A DNA stretch of 64,000 nucleotides. Origin: Chitinophaga sp. XS-30. GTDB taxonomy: Bacteria; Bacteroidota; Bacteroidia; Chitinophagales; Chitinophagaceae. The position numbers and the translations under genes are program-made. This document shows, piece by piece, positions 17,870-25,914 of the stretch (the stretch's first letter is position 1; every line of letters starts with the position of its first letter). The stretch is from the NCBI RefSeq assembly GCF_008086345.1, contig NZ_CP043006.1, forward strand, positions 3,222,032 through 3,286,031. The letters run 5' to 3'. Under the pieces are notes generated by a model. It had not been told where the DNA came from. It did no database searches and saw only the letters and a list, made by a program, of their open reading frames with translations.

Positions 17870-18142
17870 GTACGTTTTTATGAGCAGCAACTTATTGATA
17901 GTCAATATTAAATAGTGCGTTCAAGCTCGTGAGGGCATGATTGAACACATCCATCTTTTTCAACGCCAGCATTAAGCTGGATATTCATTGTGGCGCTACA
18001 AAGACGCTTAACTCAACGTAAAGGAATGTTTGTTAACACCGTGTAAGGACTGAACTTAATTTATCGCTGCGCCCAATGAGAAATACCCTGTCGTTGGACC
18101 TGCCGTTGTCTGAATGTTGTAGGATGTTTTGCGAGTATTAGT

Positions 18143-19231
18143 TCAAGTTGCCTGAACTTTTTCTGAATCATACCAATCAACAGTCTTGTAGAGTGTCTCC
18201 TCGAATTTAAAGATGTCGTCGACAGTTGAAATCTCAGTCTTTGTTTCTTTTTTCTGCTCATCAAAAGTGCCGATATATCTCCTCGAACCGTTCAAATACA
18301 ATCTACATACGGTTTTTCGATTATTATCATCCAGCAGTATTGCGAAATAGGATTGGGCATCCCGGTATGCTATTCTGGTGGGCTTTATCTTTTGACGGAG
18401 AATTGTCTTTACAATCATATAACCTTCCTTCTCCTCTTCGGTCGTTTCAATAAATGAACCCTTTTCTTCGGCATTTGTTGTTGCCGGCTTCTTTTCAGAA
18501 ACAGGTTGCTCCGCATCATTTTCCTTTTCCAACGCAGATTTGAGCCTTTCAGTTATCAGATCATTTATGTACTGTTGTATTGACTTCTTAGTAAGCGTAG
18601 CGAACTGATCAACAACTTTTGAAGTCAACATTCCCTTATATATCTGTTTGGCAAAGAGTTTAACAAATCCTTCAGAGGGATTTTGAAACTCGATATTTAT
18701 CAGCGTTTTGAGCTCATTCATATATTTTAGCTCGCTCGCAGTGGTTTGAATGTTTTCTATATTGAAATACGACTTGTGAAATTTCTTTAATTCTTCGATC
18801 TGGTTGTCTTTTATATCCGTGACATTGAATTCAAAGAATGGCTTTTCATCCATTTTATTCGGCTCAACAAGATCTGAATAAAACCGGTAAATTATTCCAT
18901 TGGACAATAGGCCGAACTTGGCGGCTATAGTATGGAAGTACCGGAAAAGCTGGGAATTGTGCGGATCAAGGCTTTCTCCCCAATGCTTACATTCAATTAG
19001 TATAGAGGGCTGGCCTTCTTTCATAATGGCATAGTCGACTTTTTCGCCCTTCTTGATCCCGATATCCGCAATAAATTCCGGCATTACTTCAAACGGGTCA
19101 AATACATCGTAGCCCAGGACTTTAATGAAAGGCATGATAAAGGCATTTTTAGTTGCTTCTTCCGTTTGAATCTGGGTTTTAAGTTTTTCGACCTTGTCGC
19201 CGAAGCGTTTAATTTCATCTTTGAAATCCAT
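18143..19231 (-). CDS. HSDR_N-type restriction nuclease-like protein
   Basis: 362 aa. The N-terminal half resembles the type I restriction R-subunit N-terminal nuclease fold (PD-(D/E)xK): 'TEEATKNAFIMPFIKVLGYDVFDPFEV' followed by an Asp in 'KVDYAI' and the 'ILIECKHWG' ExK strand, so the catalytic residues appear intact. No helicase domain follows; instead a charged linker (about residues 235-265) leads to a small alpha/beta C-terminal domain with 'RLYLNGSRRYIGTFDE'. Free-standing proteins of this sort occur in Bacteroidota and are often called type I restriction endonucleases, but without helicase, S or M partners the role is open. It is the last gene of a minus-strand set and AT-rich like the rest of the island. 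Confidence 0.8.
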   Translation of the reverse strand: MDFKDEIKRFGDKVEKLKTQIQTEEATKNAFIMPFIKVLGYDVFDPFEVMPEFIADIGIKKGEKVDYAIMKEGQPSILIECKHWGESLDPHNSQLFRYFHTIAAKFGLLSNGIIYRFYSDLVEPNKMDEKPFFEFNVTDIKDNQIEELKKFHKSYFNIENIQTTASELKYMNELKTLINIEFQNPSEGFVKLFAKQIYKGMLTSKVVDQFATLTKKSIQQYINDLITERLKSALEKENDAEQPVSEKKPATTNAEEKGSFIETTEEEKEGYMIVKTILRQKIKPTRIAYRDAQSYFAILLDDNNRKTVCRLYLNGSRRYIGTFDEQKKETKTEISTVDDIFKFEETLYKTVDWYDSEKVQAT

Positions 19232-19308
19232 GGGAAATTTTTTCGGTTTTGATTTTGTCAGAAATTTTGTTAAGGGAGATATATTACTCTACAGACTTTT
19301 CTATTTTT

Positions 19309-20301
19309 CTACACAAACCCTTTTTCAAGGGCATCAAGTCGTCGAATCTGCAGGTTCCTATGGTGCAATACGGTCTTTTCGTAATCATTAGACCGGTCTC
19401 CCATCTTACTGAATAATACCAACATTTCTATAAACAGGAAAAACAGTATCCAAAGAAGCCAGAAGCCCAATGCAACATAAGATGCCGATAGCATTCGCGC
19501 CATGATCGTTAATTCATCCAGAAATCCCGTATTCGCTTTCATTTCTTCTTCAAGTGCAGGTTTCATGTGAAGTAACTCACCTTCCTTTTTGGTTTTTTGT
19601 TGCCGTAGGGTGCCGATGGTAGAATCGAGGGATTGCTCGATTTTAATTTTAGGATTTGGCACTTCATTCCTTACAACAATAACATTAGTGCGCTTCTCAG
19701 GAATAGTCGTGTCCCGGCCTGAAGGAGTTTTGCCTTGAACCTGCACCCAGGTAGATTCTGTTTGTGTGGATACGACTATCAAAGTCGGATGTTTAGCGAT
19801 GTCCTCTCTAATATTTCTTTGCTCCTCTTCCTTTTTATCAATCGTCGTGTCCAGCGCAGCAATCTGCTTTCTGAGTTCTTCCGTTTTTGAGGGTAATATC
19901 TTATCCACTCTTTCTGAGACATAGGAAATCTTTTCGATCTCGATATCTTTCTCAAACAATATCTGATCGATAATCACTGCCCCCAGAATAGACATCATGA
20001 AAGCCAAACAGCTTCTGAAAATAAGCAACCACCGGTTCGGATTGATAGATAAGATGATCTGCTTTTCAACCTGTACAATGATCACGGTTGAAAGTACACC
20101 TGCCAGTATGCAACCCGGCAGACTGAGTGACAGGTAACGATGCGCGAAAGTAAAACCAATAAAAAACCACAGAATGCAAACGATCAGCATGGCTGCGGTG
20201 TATTTCTTCACGGATTTAGAGGCCGCTTCGCTGCAATTTCGCAGGATGTTGTAGTTGTATCCGGTCATGAAGCAGCCGAAACGGATCCATAGATGTTTCA
20301 T
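19309..20301 (-). CDS. DUF4407 family membrane protein
   Basis: 330 aa. Four hydrophobic helices fit the DUF4407 layout: two near residues 37-75, one near 90-115 (LAFMMSILGAVIIDQILF) and one near 275-300 (ALGFWLLWILFFLFIEMLVLF). Between the third and fourth lies a long coiled-coil segment (about 120-260), probably in the periplasm or cytosol depending on topology. The N-terminus 'IRFGCFMTGYNYNILRNC' is typical of the family. Function is unknown. The gene starts 10 bases after the coiled-coil gene at 20312, implying co-expression. Confidence 0.8.
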   Translation of the reverse strand: MKHLWIRFGCFMTGYNYNILRNCSEAASKSVKKYTAAMLIVCILWFFIGFTFAHRYLSLSLPGCILAGVLSTVIIVQVEKQIILSINPNRWLLIFRSCLAFMMSILGAVIIDQILFEKDIEIEKISYVSERVDKILPSKTEELRKQIAALDTTIDKKEEEQRNIREDIAKHPTLIVVSTQTESTWVQVQGKTPSGRDTTIPEKRTNVIVVRNEVPNPKIKIEQSLDSTIGTLRQQKTKKEGELLHMKPALEEEMKANTGFLDELTIMARMLSASYVALGFWLLWILFFLFIEMLVLFSKMGDRSNDYEKTVLHHRNLQIRRLDALEKGFV

Positions 20302-20311
20302 AACGCTCGAT

Positions 20312-20878
20312 TTAAAAGTTCTTATTCAAAATGATGTGACTGGAAATTGCGGCAAGACCATTCCTGAATCCACGGGTATAGCTAATGATGATACCATGCC
20401 CGACGCCCTCATTAAGTTTGGACTGCTCTTCGATTTCTTTGACCTGCTTGATATGATTCTCGGCAATTTCCTTCTTGACTGTGAGCTCCTCCACAGTATC
20501 TACCATTCCACTCCTGCTTCTGCTGGTGATATGGAAATTGATTTGCTTGATAAAGTCTTCGTAGAATGTTTTTACCTTTCGGATAGATCTCTCCAGATCA
20601 TTTTTTAAAGCAATCACATTTTGTTCCAGATGGGTTGTATCCGGATTTATCAATGCATCATTGTATCCTTTGGATTCATAATTTTTATCGAGAAAGTCAT
20701 ATAATAGATGAATTCCCCCAATGCTCGCCGTAACTGCCTTTTCTTCAGTCTGTTCTTTTTCCGGTTTTTCCTTTTCTATAAAGGTTTCTTCAGGAATATC
20801 GGGTATGGCGTTTTCAATAGCCATAGCGTGGTTATGCCCATTTTGGCGTTGCCGGTTGAAAATATCGAATAAGCCCAT
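20312..20878 (-). CDS. Conserved unknown cytosolic coiled-coil protein
   Basis: 188 aa, no signal peptide or membrane helix. The N-terminus is 'MGLFDIFNRQRQNGHN', followed by a Glu/Lys-rich linker (about residues 30-50). The remainder is helical with heptad-like spacing ('LEQNVIALKNDLERSIRKVKTF', 'ELTVKKEIAENHIKQVKEIEEQ'). No known family is recognised. It lies 10 bases downstream of the HNH gene and 10 bases upstream of the DUF4407 gene, so the three probably form one operon and may act together. Confidence 0.7.
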   Translation of the reverse strand: MGLFDIFNRQRQNGHNHAMAIENAIPDIPEETFIEKEKPEKEQTEEKAVTASIGGIHLLYDFLDKNYESKGYNDALINPDTTHLEQNVIALKNDLERSIRKVKTFYEDFIKQINFHITSRSRSGMVDTVEELTVKKEIAENHIKQVKEIEEQSKLNEGVGHGIIISYTRGFRNGLAAISSHIILNKNF

Positions 20879-20888
20879 ACATATTTTA

Positions 20889-21290
20889 TTAAATGGTTAT
20901 TGTTGGCACTTTGTATTTATTATGTCCCTTGCTATGACAGCATTCGCAAAGGGTAATGAGCAGATGGTTCGGGTACTCCCAGGGAAGACGGAATTTTTGT
21001 TGACTTGCAATGAAGTGATATTGCCGGTGATGTACCTGAAGATCCTTATTGCTGCTGCAATGCACACAGCGATTCATATCGCGGGTAAGTACTTCCTTTC
21101 GCTTGGCCTTCCAATTTGGGTGAAATAACAGTCCGCCATAACTGCCATGAGATTTAACATTCAGGGAACCATTTTCGTTTGGTTTTCCTGGAGGAGAATT
21201 TTTGGTGATCCCACCCTGAATATATCTGCGGTAAGATTCTTGCCCTTTAAACTGTAAATATTTATACGGTGAGTCGCTTGGAGTTGTCAT
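20889..21290 (-). CDS. HNH endonuclease-like protein
   Basis: 133 aa from the ATG at 21290; a GTG at 21296 would add two residues. The C-terminal half shows an HNH zinc finger: 'WKAKRKEVLTRD', a first CxxC (CVHC), 'LQVHHRQY', a 'PWEYPN' turn, then 'LITLCECCHSKGH' with the second CxxC and the final His. This layout (C-x2-C, HH, C-x2-CH) is that of small Bacteroidota HNH nucleases. The N-terminal part ('YKYLQFKGQESYRRYIQGG') is unassigned. As the first gene of a tight set with a coiled-coil and a DUF4407 protein it may be the effector nuclease; that is inference. Confidence 0.82.
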   Translation of the reverse strand: MTTPSDSPYKYLQFKGQESYRRYIQGGITKNSPPGKPNENGSLNVKSHGSYGGLLFHPNWKAKRKEVLTRDMNRCVHCSSNKDLQVHHRQYHFIASQQKFRLPWEYPNHLLITLCECCHSKGHNKYKVPTITI

Positions 21291-21340
21291 AATCACACAG
21301 GTAAGCGTTTATGGAAATGTGGTCCTTTGTGGTAGCCAAT

Positions 21341-21544
21341 TCATTGCTCCCATTTACAAAGGGTCCTGTTTTTCATGGCTTTCTCAATCGGCATGCTGAC
21401 GATTCGGTGATTGCAATTGCTTAGTCCCGGGCAATCAGATTTGTAGTGGTATTTTGCAGCATGCTTGCTGTCGCAAACATACACTGTTGGCTGATTGCAG
21501 CTTAGATAGCTTGTAAGCAGACAGGCATATATGCATAGTTTCAT
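21341..21544 (-). CDS. Small secreted/lipoprotein with Cys-His motif
   Basis: 67 aa. A short signal with lipobox-like 'SYLSC' (Cys16) is followed by 'VYVCDSKHAAKYHYKSDCPGLSNCNHRI' and a terminal 'LCKW'. The YH...C...L..C...A...LC pattern resembles small Ada-type metal-binding modules that are common in Bacteroidota and phage-associated genes. No function is assigned. It sits between the HNH gene and another Cys-rich small gene on the same strand. Confidence 0.65.
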   Translation of the reverse strand: MKLCIYACLLTSYLSCNQPTVYVCDSKHAAKYHYKSDCPGLSNCNHRIVSMPIEKAMKNRTLCKWEQ

Positions 21545-21595
21545 GGCCTGATCGATTCAAAAGATGAATGGTACAGCGGGATAAGTGTAATTGTA

Positions 21596-21805
21596 TTAAG
21601 TTGTATGGCAGGGCATGCAACAATGAAGACAGCCATTCGCCTTGCTATGACGCATTTTGGCTACACGAACGGCTTCGTGGCAAGATTCAAATTCTCCCAG
21701 AAAAGTCCGGTTGTACATCATCGAAAAGTATCTGCAGGTGGTGACGTGAACTTCATGATCGCCATTGGGCTGGGGATTGTTATTTACGTAATACTTCTGT
21801 TTCAT
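21596..21805 (-). CDS. Small Cys-rich protein of unknown function
   Basis: 69 aa, no signal peptide. 'YYVNNNPQPNGDHEVH', then Cys in 'VTTCRYF', 'LGEFESCHEAV' and the closing 'GCLHCCMPCHTT' give six Cys and several His, suggesting metal binding. I recall similar short proteins in many Bacteroidota genomes as conserved hypotheticals. It is the first gene downstream of a good -7 box, so it leads the island's minus-strand genes. Confidence 0.7.
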   Translation of the reverse strand: MKQKYYVNNNPQPNGDHEVHVTTCRYFSMMYNRTFLGEFESCHEAVRVAKMRHSKANGCLHCCMPCHTT

Positions 21806-21828
21806 AGTGCGTTTTTTGATTTATGAAC

Positions 21829-21836
21829 CAAAAGTA
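21829..21836 (-). promoter_or_regulatory. -7 box upstream of the island's minus-strand genes
   Basis: The minus strand reads TACTTTTG, an exact TAnnTTTG match, 23 bases before the ATG at 21805. A clear -33 element is not seen. Confidence 0.5.
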
Positions 21837-21907
21837 TATGTCAAAAAGATCCTTTTCTTATGGGAAACCGTAATTGGTTGTTGGTATTGAGATATTTTTT
21901 TGAATAT

Positions 21908-22573
21908 TTATATAACACCTAAATCCTTGCAATAGGCCACCAGTTGTTCATTCTTGGAAAAGCCAAGGGCTTGCTTCATTTGATTGAGCGTTTTTTCTAT
22001 GCTGCTCAAGCCAGACGGCTTTATCTGGTGATGTTGAAGGTACGCAGGTATATCTTTCTGCAACATTCCCTGTGCAAGCAGCGTAATGATCGTGATATCG
22101 AAATCCGAAAATACGTAGGCGTTCTTTTTGTCAATTAACTGCTTGATATGACGGGGGAAATAGCGACGGTGCTGCGCTATTTCGCAGATAGCCTGTTTAA
22201 GCTCTCTGGCGTCGTTCCTGGCTTTACGTACAAAGCCGTCGATATCAAGCTCGCGGTAGAGCTGGTCAATGGCAGCCGGTTTGTTTTCCGCCGAAAAGAC
22301 CAGGATTTTCAGGTCGGGCTGTATTGCCCTGGCGGCAGTAATCAATTCCATTCCTCCGGGTAGTTCCTGTTTGCAACCGTCTGGTTCGAAATAAAGATCG
22401 GTGATAAGAAGGTCGAAAGAGCGATCAGCCTGAGCAGCTTTCGCTATCCTGTTCAAAGCATCATCGCAATAATAGACATGCTCCGTATTGACGATGGCCA
22501 GTTCTTCCAGTGTTTTTTGAACGGAGATATTGGCGCTTTCGTGATCTTCGGCTATTAATACCTTTGTAATCAT
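21908..22573 (-). CDS. Two-component response regulator, receiver plus LuxR-like helix-turn-helix
   Basis: 221 aa. The receiver domain (about residues 1-125) has acidic Glu9/Asp10, phospho-acceptor Asp59 ('LLITDLYFE') and the conserved Ser/Lys region ('ILVFSAENK', 'GFVRKARND'). The C-terminal segment (about 150-221) is a LuxR/NarL-like DNA-binding helix bundle ('TIITLLAQGMLQKDIPAYL'), somewhat diverged. Its start overlaps the kinase stop by 4 bases (ATGA), so the two are translationally coupled. Confidence 0.9.
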   Translation of the reverse strand: MITKVLIAEDHESANISVQKTLEELAIVNTEHVYYCDDALNRIAKAAQADRSFDLLITDLYFEPDGCKQELPGGMELITAARAIQPDLKILVFSAENKPAAIDQLYRELDIDGFVRKARNDARELKQAICEIAQHRRYFPRHIKQLIDKKNAYVFSDFDITIITLLAQGMLQKDIPAYLQHHQIKPSGLSSIEKTLNQMKQALGFSKNEQLVAYCKDLGVI

Positions 22574-24246
22574 GATGATGGAGGTGTTGGAAAGGAGATG
22601 TGAATTTTTAATCCTTTAGCAGGATGCTCAAATGTAAATTGGCCGCCAATTTTTTTAATACGGTTTTCCGTATTCCGTAGTCCGTTCCCATACTTAAATT
22701 GCGGTGGAAGTCCAATGCCATCATCTGTGTAGTGAATGTGAACCAGGCCGTTTTGGCGTTCAAACTTTATCAATACGGAATGAGCCTGGCTATGCTTTTT
22801 CATGTTAATCAGCAATTCCTGCAGGATGTGTTCAACCTCGATCTGGACCGGCGCATTGGTATGGGCCCACAGCATGGGGTTGTTTCCTATGATCAGGACC
22901 CTGAGGTTGTCGGAAGCAAAGGAAGTCAGCAAATCTGTTATTCTATCATGAAAAGGGAGGTTTGAGATCGTGGGTTGTTCGTAGGAGATATCGCGGGAAC
23001 GCTCATACAGGCTCTCGATCCTGTCGACCAATTGATCTTTGTTGATAGACTCCGTATATTGGACGTCTGTCATAATGCGGTATAGGCCATTAGCCACCAC
23101 GTCATGAACTTTTTGTGAAGTTTTAAGTAGATGTTCCTGGATGGCTTGCCGGGAAGCGGCTTCCAGTTGTCGCCGACGCCTTCGGTACCTAAGGAGAATG
23201 ACAATGCCAACGGAAATGAAAAACAGGATGGTCAACACCAATATAAACCACTGCACAATCAGTTGGATTTCTTTTTGTGCATTATCCTTTTGGAGCTGAA
23301 GATTGTCTGCTTTGTTCTTCTCCGCTTCATACCGGATTAGAGCGAATTGGTTCTTGGCTGCGTTCTTAGCCGTTTGGATACTATCCGTCAGGTATTGGTA
23401 ACGAATGAAATAAGGTCTCAGCAGTTTGGCGGGACTGAGCGTAATAAGTTTTTGAAGGGCCTCAGCTTCGTTATCCGGACTATTGATTTGCCTGGCGATT
23501 TCGTACCTTTTTTCGGCATAATAAAGCGCGGAATCGGGCATGGAGGTTGAATAATAATCTGACAAATGTGCGTAGCTGGCATTGAGCCCTCTGCTGTCAT
23601 TCGAATCCGTCCGGATTTGCAATGCATATTGAAGCTCAGGCGCAGCAGGATAAGTGGAATCTTTAAGCCACTTGGTTTTGGCATAGTTGGAAAGCGCCCG
23701 GGCATATTCTTTTTTCTTTTCTGTACTTTTAGCCAGGAGAGATTTGAATATATCGATGGCCTGGTCATACTCTCCTTTCTTCTGGTAAGTCAGGGCTATA
23801 CTATTTAAGGCAATAGCCCGTGCGTTTGGATGTTTTATATATTGGAGCGCTTTATAATAGTAGCCGATGGCTGCTTCATAGTTTTTGAGATTAAGACAGA
23901 TATTGCCAAGTTCGTGATAGTCTGAGCTCAGGCACTCCTGATCTTCTTTTCGATGTTCATCAAGGTAAGTAAGGGATTTTAACAGGCTTTCCTGACCTCC
24001 ATAGTAGTCTCCCTCATATGCCTGGATGATGCCCATATAGGTATAGGCCATTGCAACCTCCAGACTGTCTGTAGCGCTCGTTGCGACAAGATTGAAATAA
24101 TAAAAGGCAGAATCGTTGTTGATGTTGAAAAGCGATTCTCCTTTTTCTAAAGTGGGTGCAGAAATCGGGAGTGGGGTATATCGCTTTGATTTACAGGCAA
24201 AAAGACTGATAAGCAATATTGGCAGGATAATGTTTAGGGCTCGCAC
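22570..24246 (-). CDS. TPR-containing sensor histidine kinase (NarL-type)
   Basis: 558 aa from a GTG start. It has a lipoprotein-like signal (LFACKSK, Cys18), tetratricopeptide repeats over about residues 40-270, a coiled coil, one membrane helix (about 305-330), a dimerisation/phosphoacceptor segment with His381 in 'QKVHDVVANGLY', and an HATPase_c domain ('ELLINMKKH' N-box, 'DDGIGLPPQ' G1 box, 'GNGLRNTENRI'). This is the common Bacteroidota TPR-kinase type that signals to LuxR-type regulators. A start upstream of the GTG cannot be excluded, but no ATG is in frame. Confidence 0.92.
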   Translation of the reverse strand: MRALNIILPILLISLFACKSKRYTPLPISAPTLEKGESLFNINNDSAFYYFNLVATSATDSLEVAMAYTYMGIIQAYEGDYYGGQESLLKSLTYLDEHRKEDQECLSSDYHELGNICLNLKNYEAAIGYYYKALQYIKHPNARAIALNSIALTYQKKGEYDQAIDIFKSLLAKSTEKKKEYARALSNYAKTKWLKDSTYPAAPELQYALQIRTDSNDSRGLNASYAHLSDYYSTSMPDSALYYAEKRYEIARQINSPDNEAEALQKLITLSPAKLLRPYFIRYQYLTDSIQTAKNAAKNQFALIRYEAEKNKADNLQLQKDNAQKEIQLIVQWFILVLTILFFISVGIVILLRYRRRRRQLEAASRQAIQEHLLKTSQKVHDVVANGLYRIMTDVQYTESINKDQLVDRIESLYERSRDISYEQPTISNLPFHDRITDLLTSFASDNLRVLIIGNNPMLWAHTNAPVQIEVEHILQELLINMKKHSQAHSVLIKFERQNGLVHIHYTDDGIGLPPQFKYGNGLRNTENRIKKIGGQFTFEHPAKGLKIHISFPTPPSS

Positions 24247-24263
24247 TGATGGACTATTTACCT

Positions 24264-24296
24264 TAAAAGTATAGAATTCCTAAATTCTGAGGAATT
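24264..24296 (-). promoter_or_regulatory. Kinase/regulator promoter with AATTCC inverted repeat
   Basis: On the minus strand TACTTTTA (24271-24264) is a one-mismatch TAnnTTTG box 18 bases before the kinase start. Just upstream, AATTCC (24275-24280) and GGAATT (24291-24296) form an inverted repeat with a 10-base spacer. The same hexamer recurs upstream of the divergent gene at 24860. Confidence 0.5.
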
Positions 24297-24358
24297 ATTA
24301 TTGATTGGGGATTAAGAAAAGTGAGGCAAGAGCTGTCTTGCCTCACTGGAAGTATGCA

Positions 24359-24502
24359 TCAGGGGTTCCTTGGAGGAATTGTTCCGGTTTCGCCTTCGGT
24401 ATCGTCAAAAGTAGTGACCTGATCGCCATTGTTATTATTGCCATTATTGGAGTGGCTGGGGCATAAGAATGCCAGCAAGAGGTATAATATTGTACTTAAC
24501 AT
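24359..24502 (-). CDS. Tiny secreted peptide of unknown function
   Basis: 47 aa from the ATG at 24502. The hydrophobic N-terminus 'MLSTILYLLLAFLC' is a signal peptide, possibly lipoprotein-like. It is followed by an Asn-rich stretch (SNNGNNNNGDQ) and an acidic tail (FDDTEGETGTIPPRNP). The same frame is open further upstream to 24643, but that extension is unlikely: it crosses a hairpin and has poor composition. It lies on the same strand as, and upstream of, the sensor kinase, so it might be linked to signalling; that is inference. Could be spurious. Confidence 0.45.
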   Translation of the reverse strand: MLSTILYLLLAFLCPSHSNNGNNNNGDQVTTFDDTEGETGTIPPRNP

Positions 24503-24524
24503 TTTTTTGATTTTTTGAAATGAA

Positions 24525-24559
24525 AAAATGGAGCTGCCGGTTGCCGGGCATCCGGCAGC
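24525..24559 (-). terminator. Hairpin with T tract on the minus strand, upstream of the tiny peptide gene
   Basis: Perfect 8-bp stem GCTGCCGG/CCGGCAGC (24533-24540 with 24552-24559). On the minus strand it is followed by CTCCATTTTTTC. It could end a short minus-strand transcript or attenuate the peptide gene whose ATG is at 24502. Confidence 0.5.
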
Positions 24560-24769
24560 GGATTTTGAGTGAGTGAAGAAGCGCTTCTTACTTGTGCTGG
24601 GAAGTGTGGGCATTGATCGCGGAAGCTCATAATCGCTTCCCAAGCCGGTTACCGGCCTCCACTTTCTTTGCCCGGAGCGAACCGGTCTGTACAGAGAGCC
24701 CCTTAGCTATGGAGGCATTGCCCGATCGCAGAACGAAGATAGGACGAGGTAACAGGTTGATTTACAAAC

Positions 24770-24834
24770 AATTCCAATAATTCCGGTAATTCCTGATCTT
24801 CCAGGTATAATTCCGGAAATGCGGGGTCAATTCC
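24770..24834. promoter_or_regulatory. Five phased AATTCC repeats upstream of the 24860 gene
   Basis: AATTCC at 24770, 24779, 24788, 24809 and 24829, spaced 9, 9, 21 and 20 bases, so all fall on about the same face of the helix. They end 25 bases before the ATG at 24860. The rest of 24560-24769 shows no gene. Confidence 0.5.
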
Positions 24835-24859
24835 GATTATTCAGTTTATAATTTCACTT

Positions 24860-25828
24860 ATGACGACATCTTTTATTGATTACGAACGACTGGTCTTGCA
24901 AGCCTATGAACAAAAGCAGGTAGATAATACGCTGCCCCACGGTTTGAAGCACCTTACGCCCGCCAGGCTCAAAGAGGAGTGTGTAATGAGATGCAGCAAA
25001 GGTTTAAGTAAACGAGATGAAAAGGTAATCAGGGACTTCAGTGGAGATTTAAATGAGTCGAGAACTTACCCGGTTATCATTCAACAGTGTGACACGGATA
25101 AGTTCAGGCCCCTGGTGAACTTTCTGAAAGGGAGGTCTGAAAATACAGATCCAAAGAATATTGAGCTCCTGGCCTGGTTAATTGACTTTCCAGACAGGCC
25201 CTGGGAAATAGGAAAGGTGTACCCTACCAATCTGATGGAGAGTGATACCGGCCGGATAACAGGGGAAAATCCCCCTACCAGCCTGTCCGCAACCGGAGGT
25301 AATAAAACAACGGGGAATCCTGTAATTCCGGAAGATCCAATAACTCCGAATTTGCCTGAAAGCCCAAAGGAAAAGGAAAGTCAGGATGCTAATGCTATGG
25401 GAACCAGTAATCAGGAAAAATTAAGGAGGAAACCTGCGAAAAGGCTGGCGGCGGCCATTATGTTATCACTGGCGCTGGGAACGGGTGGCACATGGTGGTG
25501 GATGGATAAAAATCAGCCGCCAAACCACAACGGCGGCTGCATGTATTGGATGGAAGATCATTATGAGCCCATAGCTTGTAACCAGAAAATACACAATGCG
25601 GTGATCATAGCCTTAGATACTGTGAAGTTGAAAAACTTTAAGAAGATAACTATGCCGGACACCATAACCTACCTGGCCATAGGGAAGGTTTGGTACGCTA
25701 AAATTGACAGCAAAATCGAATATTACACATCGGAGGGAGATCATCCTGTAGTCTTTGGCCGCCGGCTGAAGCCGATCACCAAATATATAATCGATAAGTA
25801 CATCCGCTCGGGTACAATCGCGGAATAG
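24860..25828 (+). CDS. Conserved Bacteroidota membrane protein of unknown function
   Basis: 322 aa. The N-terminal cytosolic domain (about residues 1-125) contains 'LTPARLKEECVMRCSKGLSKRDE', 'FRPLVNFLKGRSEN' and 'LLAWLIDFPDRPWEIG', a pattern I recall from many Chitinophagaceae hypothetical proteins. A Pro/Asn/Ser-rich linker follows (130-185), then one membrane helix (about 196-215, 'AAAIMLSLALGTGGTWWWM') and an extracytoplasmic C-terminal domain with two Cys. The topology is like an anti-sigma or signal-relay protein, but no FecR motif is present. It is divergent from the tiny peptide and sensor genes and preceded by AATTCC repeats. Confidence 0.75.
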   Translation: MTTSFIDYERLVLQAYEQKQVDNTLPHGLKHLTPARLKEECVMRCSKGLSKRDEKVIRDFSGDLNESRTYPVIIQQCDTDKFRPLVNFLKGRSENTDPKNIELLAWLIDFPDRPWEIGKVYPTNLMESDTGRITGENPPTSLSATGGNKTTGNPVIPEDPITPNLPESPKEKESQDANAMGTSNQEKLRRKPAKRLAAAIMLSLALGTGGTWWWMDKNQPPNHNGGCMYWMEDHYEPIACNQKIHNAVIIALDTVKLKNFKKITMPDTITYLAIGKVWYAKIDSKIEYYTSEGDHPVVFGRRLKPITKYIIDKYIRSGTIAE

Positions 25829-25914
25829 TAACCAAAATCTCGGCCAGGAAGATTAGTGTAAACCCGGTGCTAGCTTGTCTGCCCCAAAGGGCGATCAACG
25901 TCAACCGTAGTTTG

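Noticed and set aside
17642..17905. 87-codon minus-strand frame over the tRNA
   Set aside because: Includes the antisense of tRNA-Ser, so it is not a protein gene.
24503..24643. Upstream extension of the tiny peptide frame
   Set aside because: Crosses a terminator-like hairpin and would bury the signal peptide in the middle of the protein.
17801..25900. Search for an attachment-site repeat of the tRNA 3' end
   Set aside because: No second copy of the TTCGAATCC or CTTCCTCCGC segments was found by eye, so no att sites are claimed.
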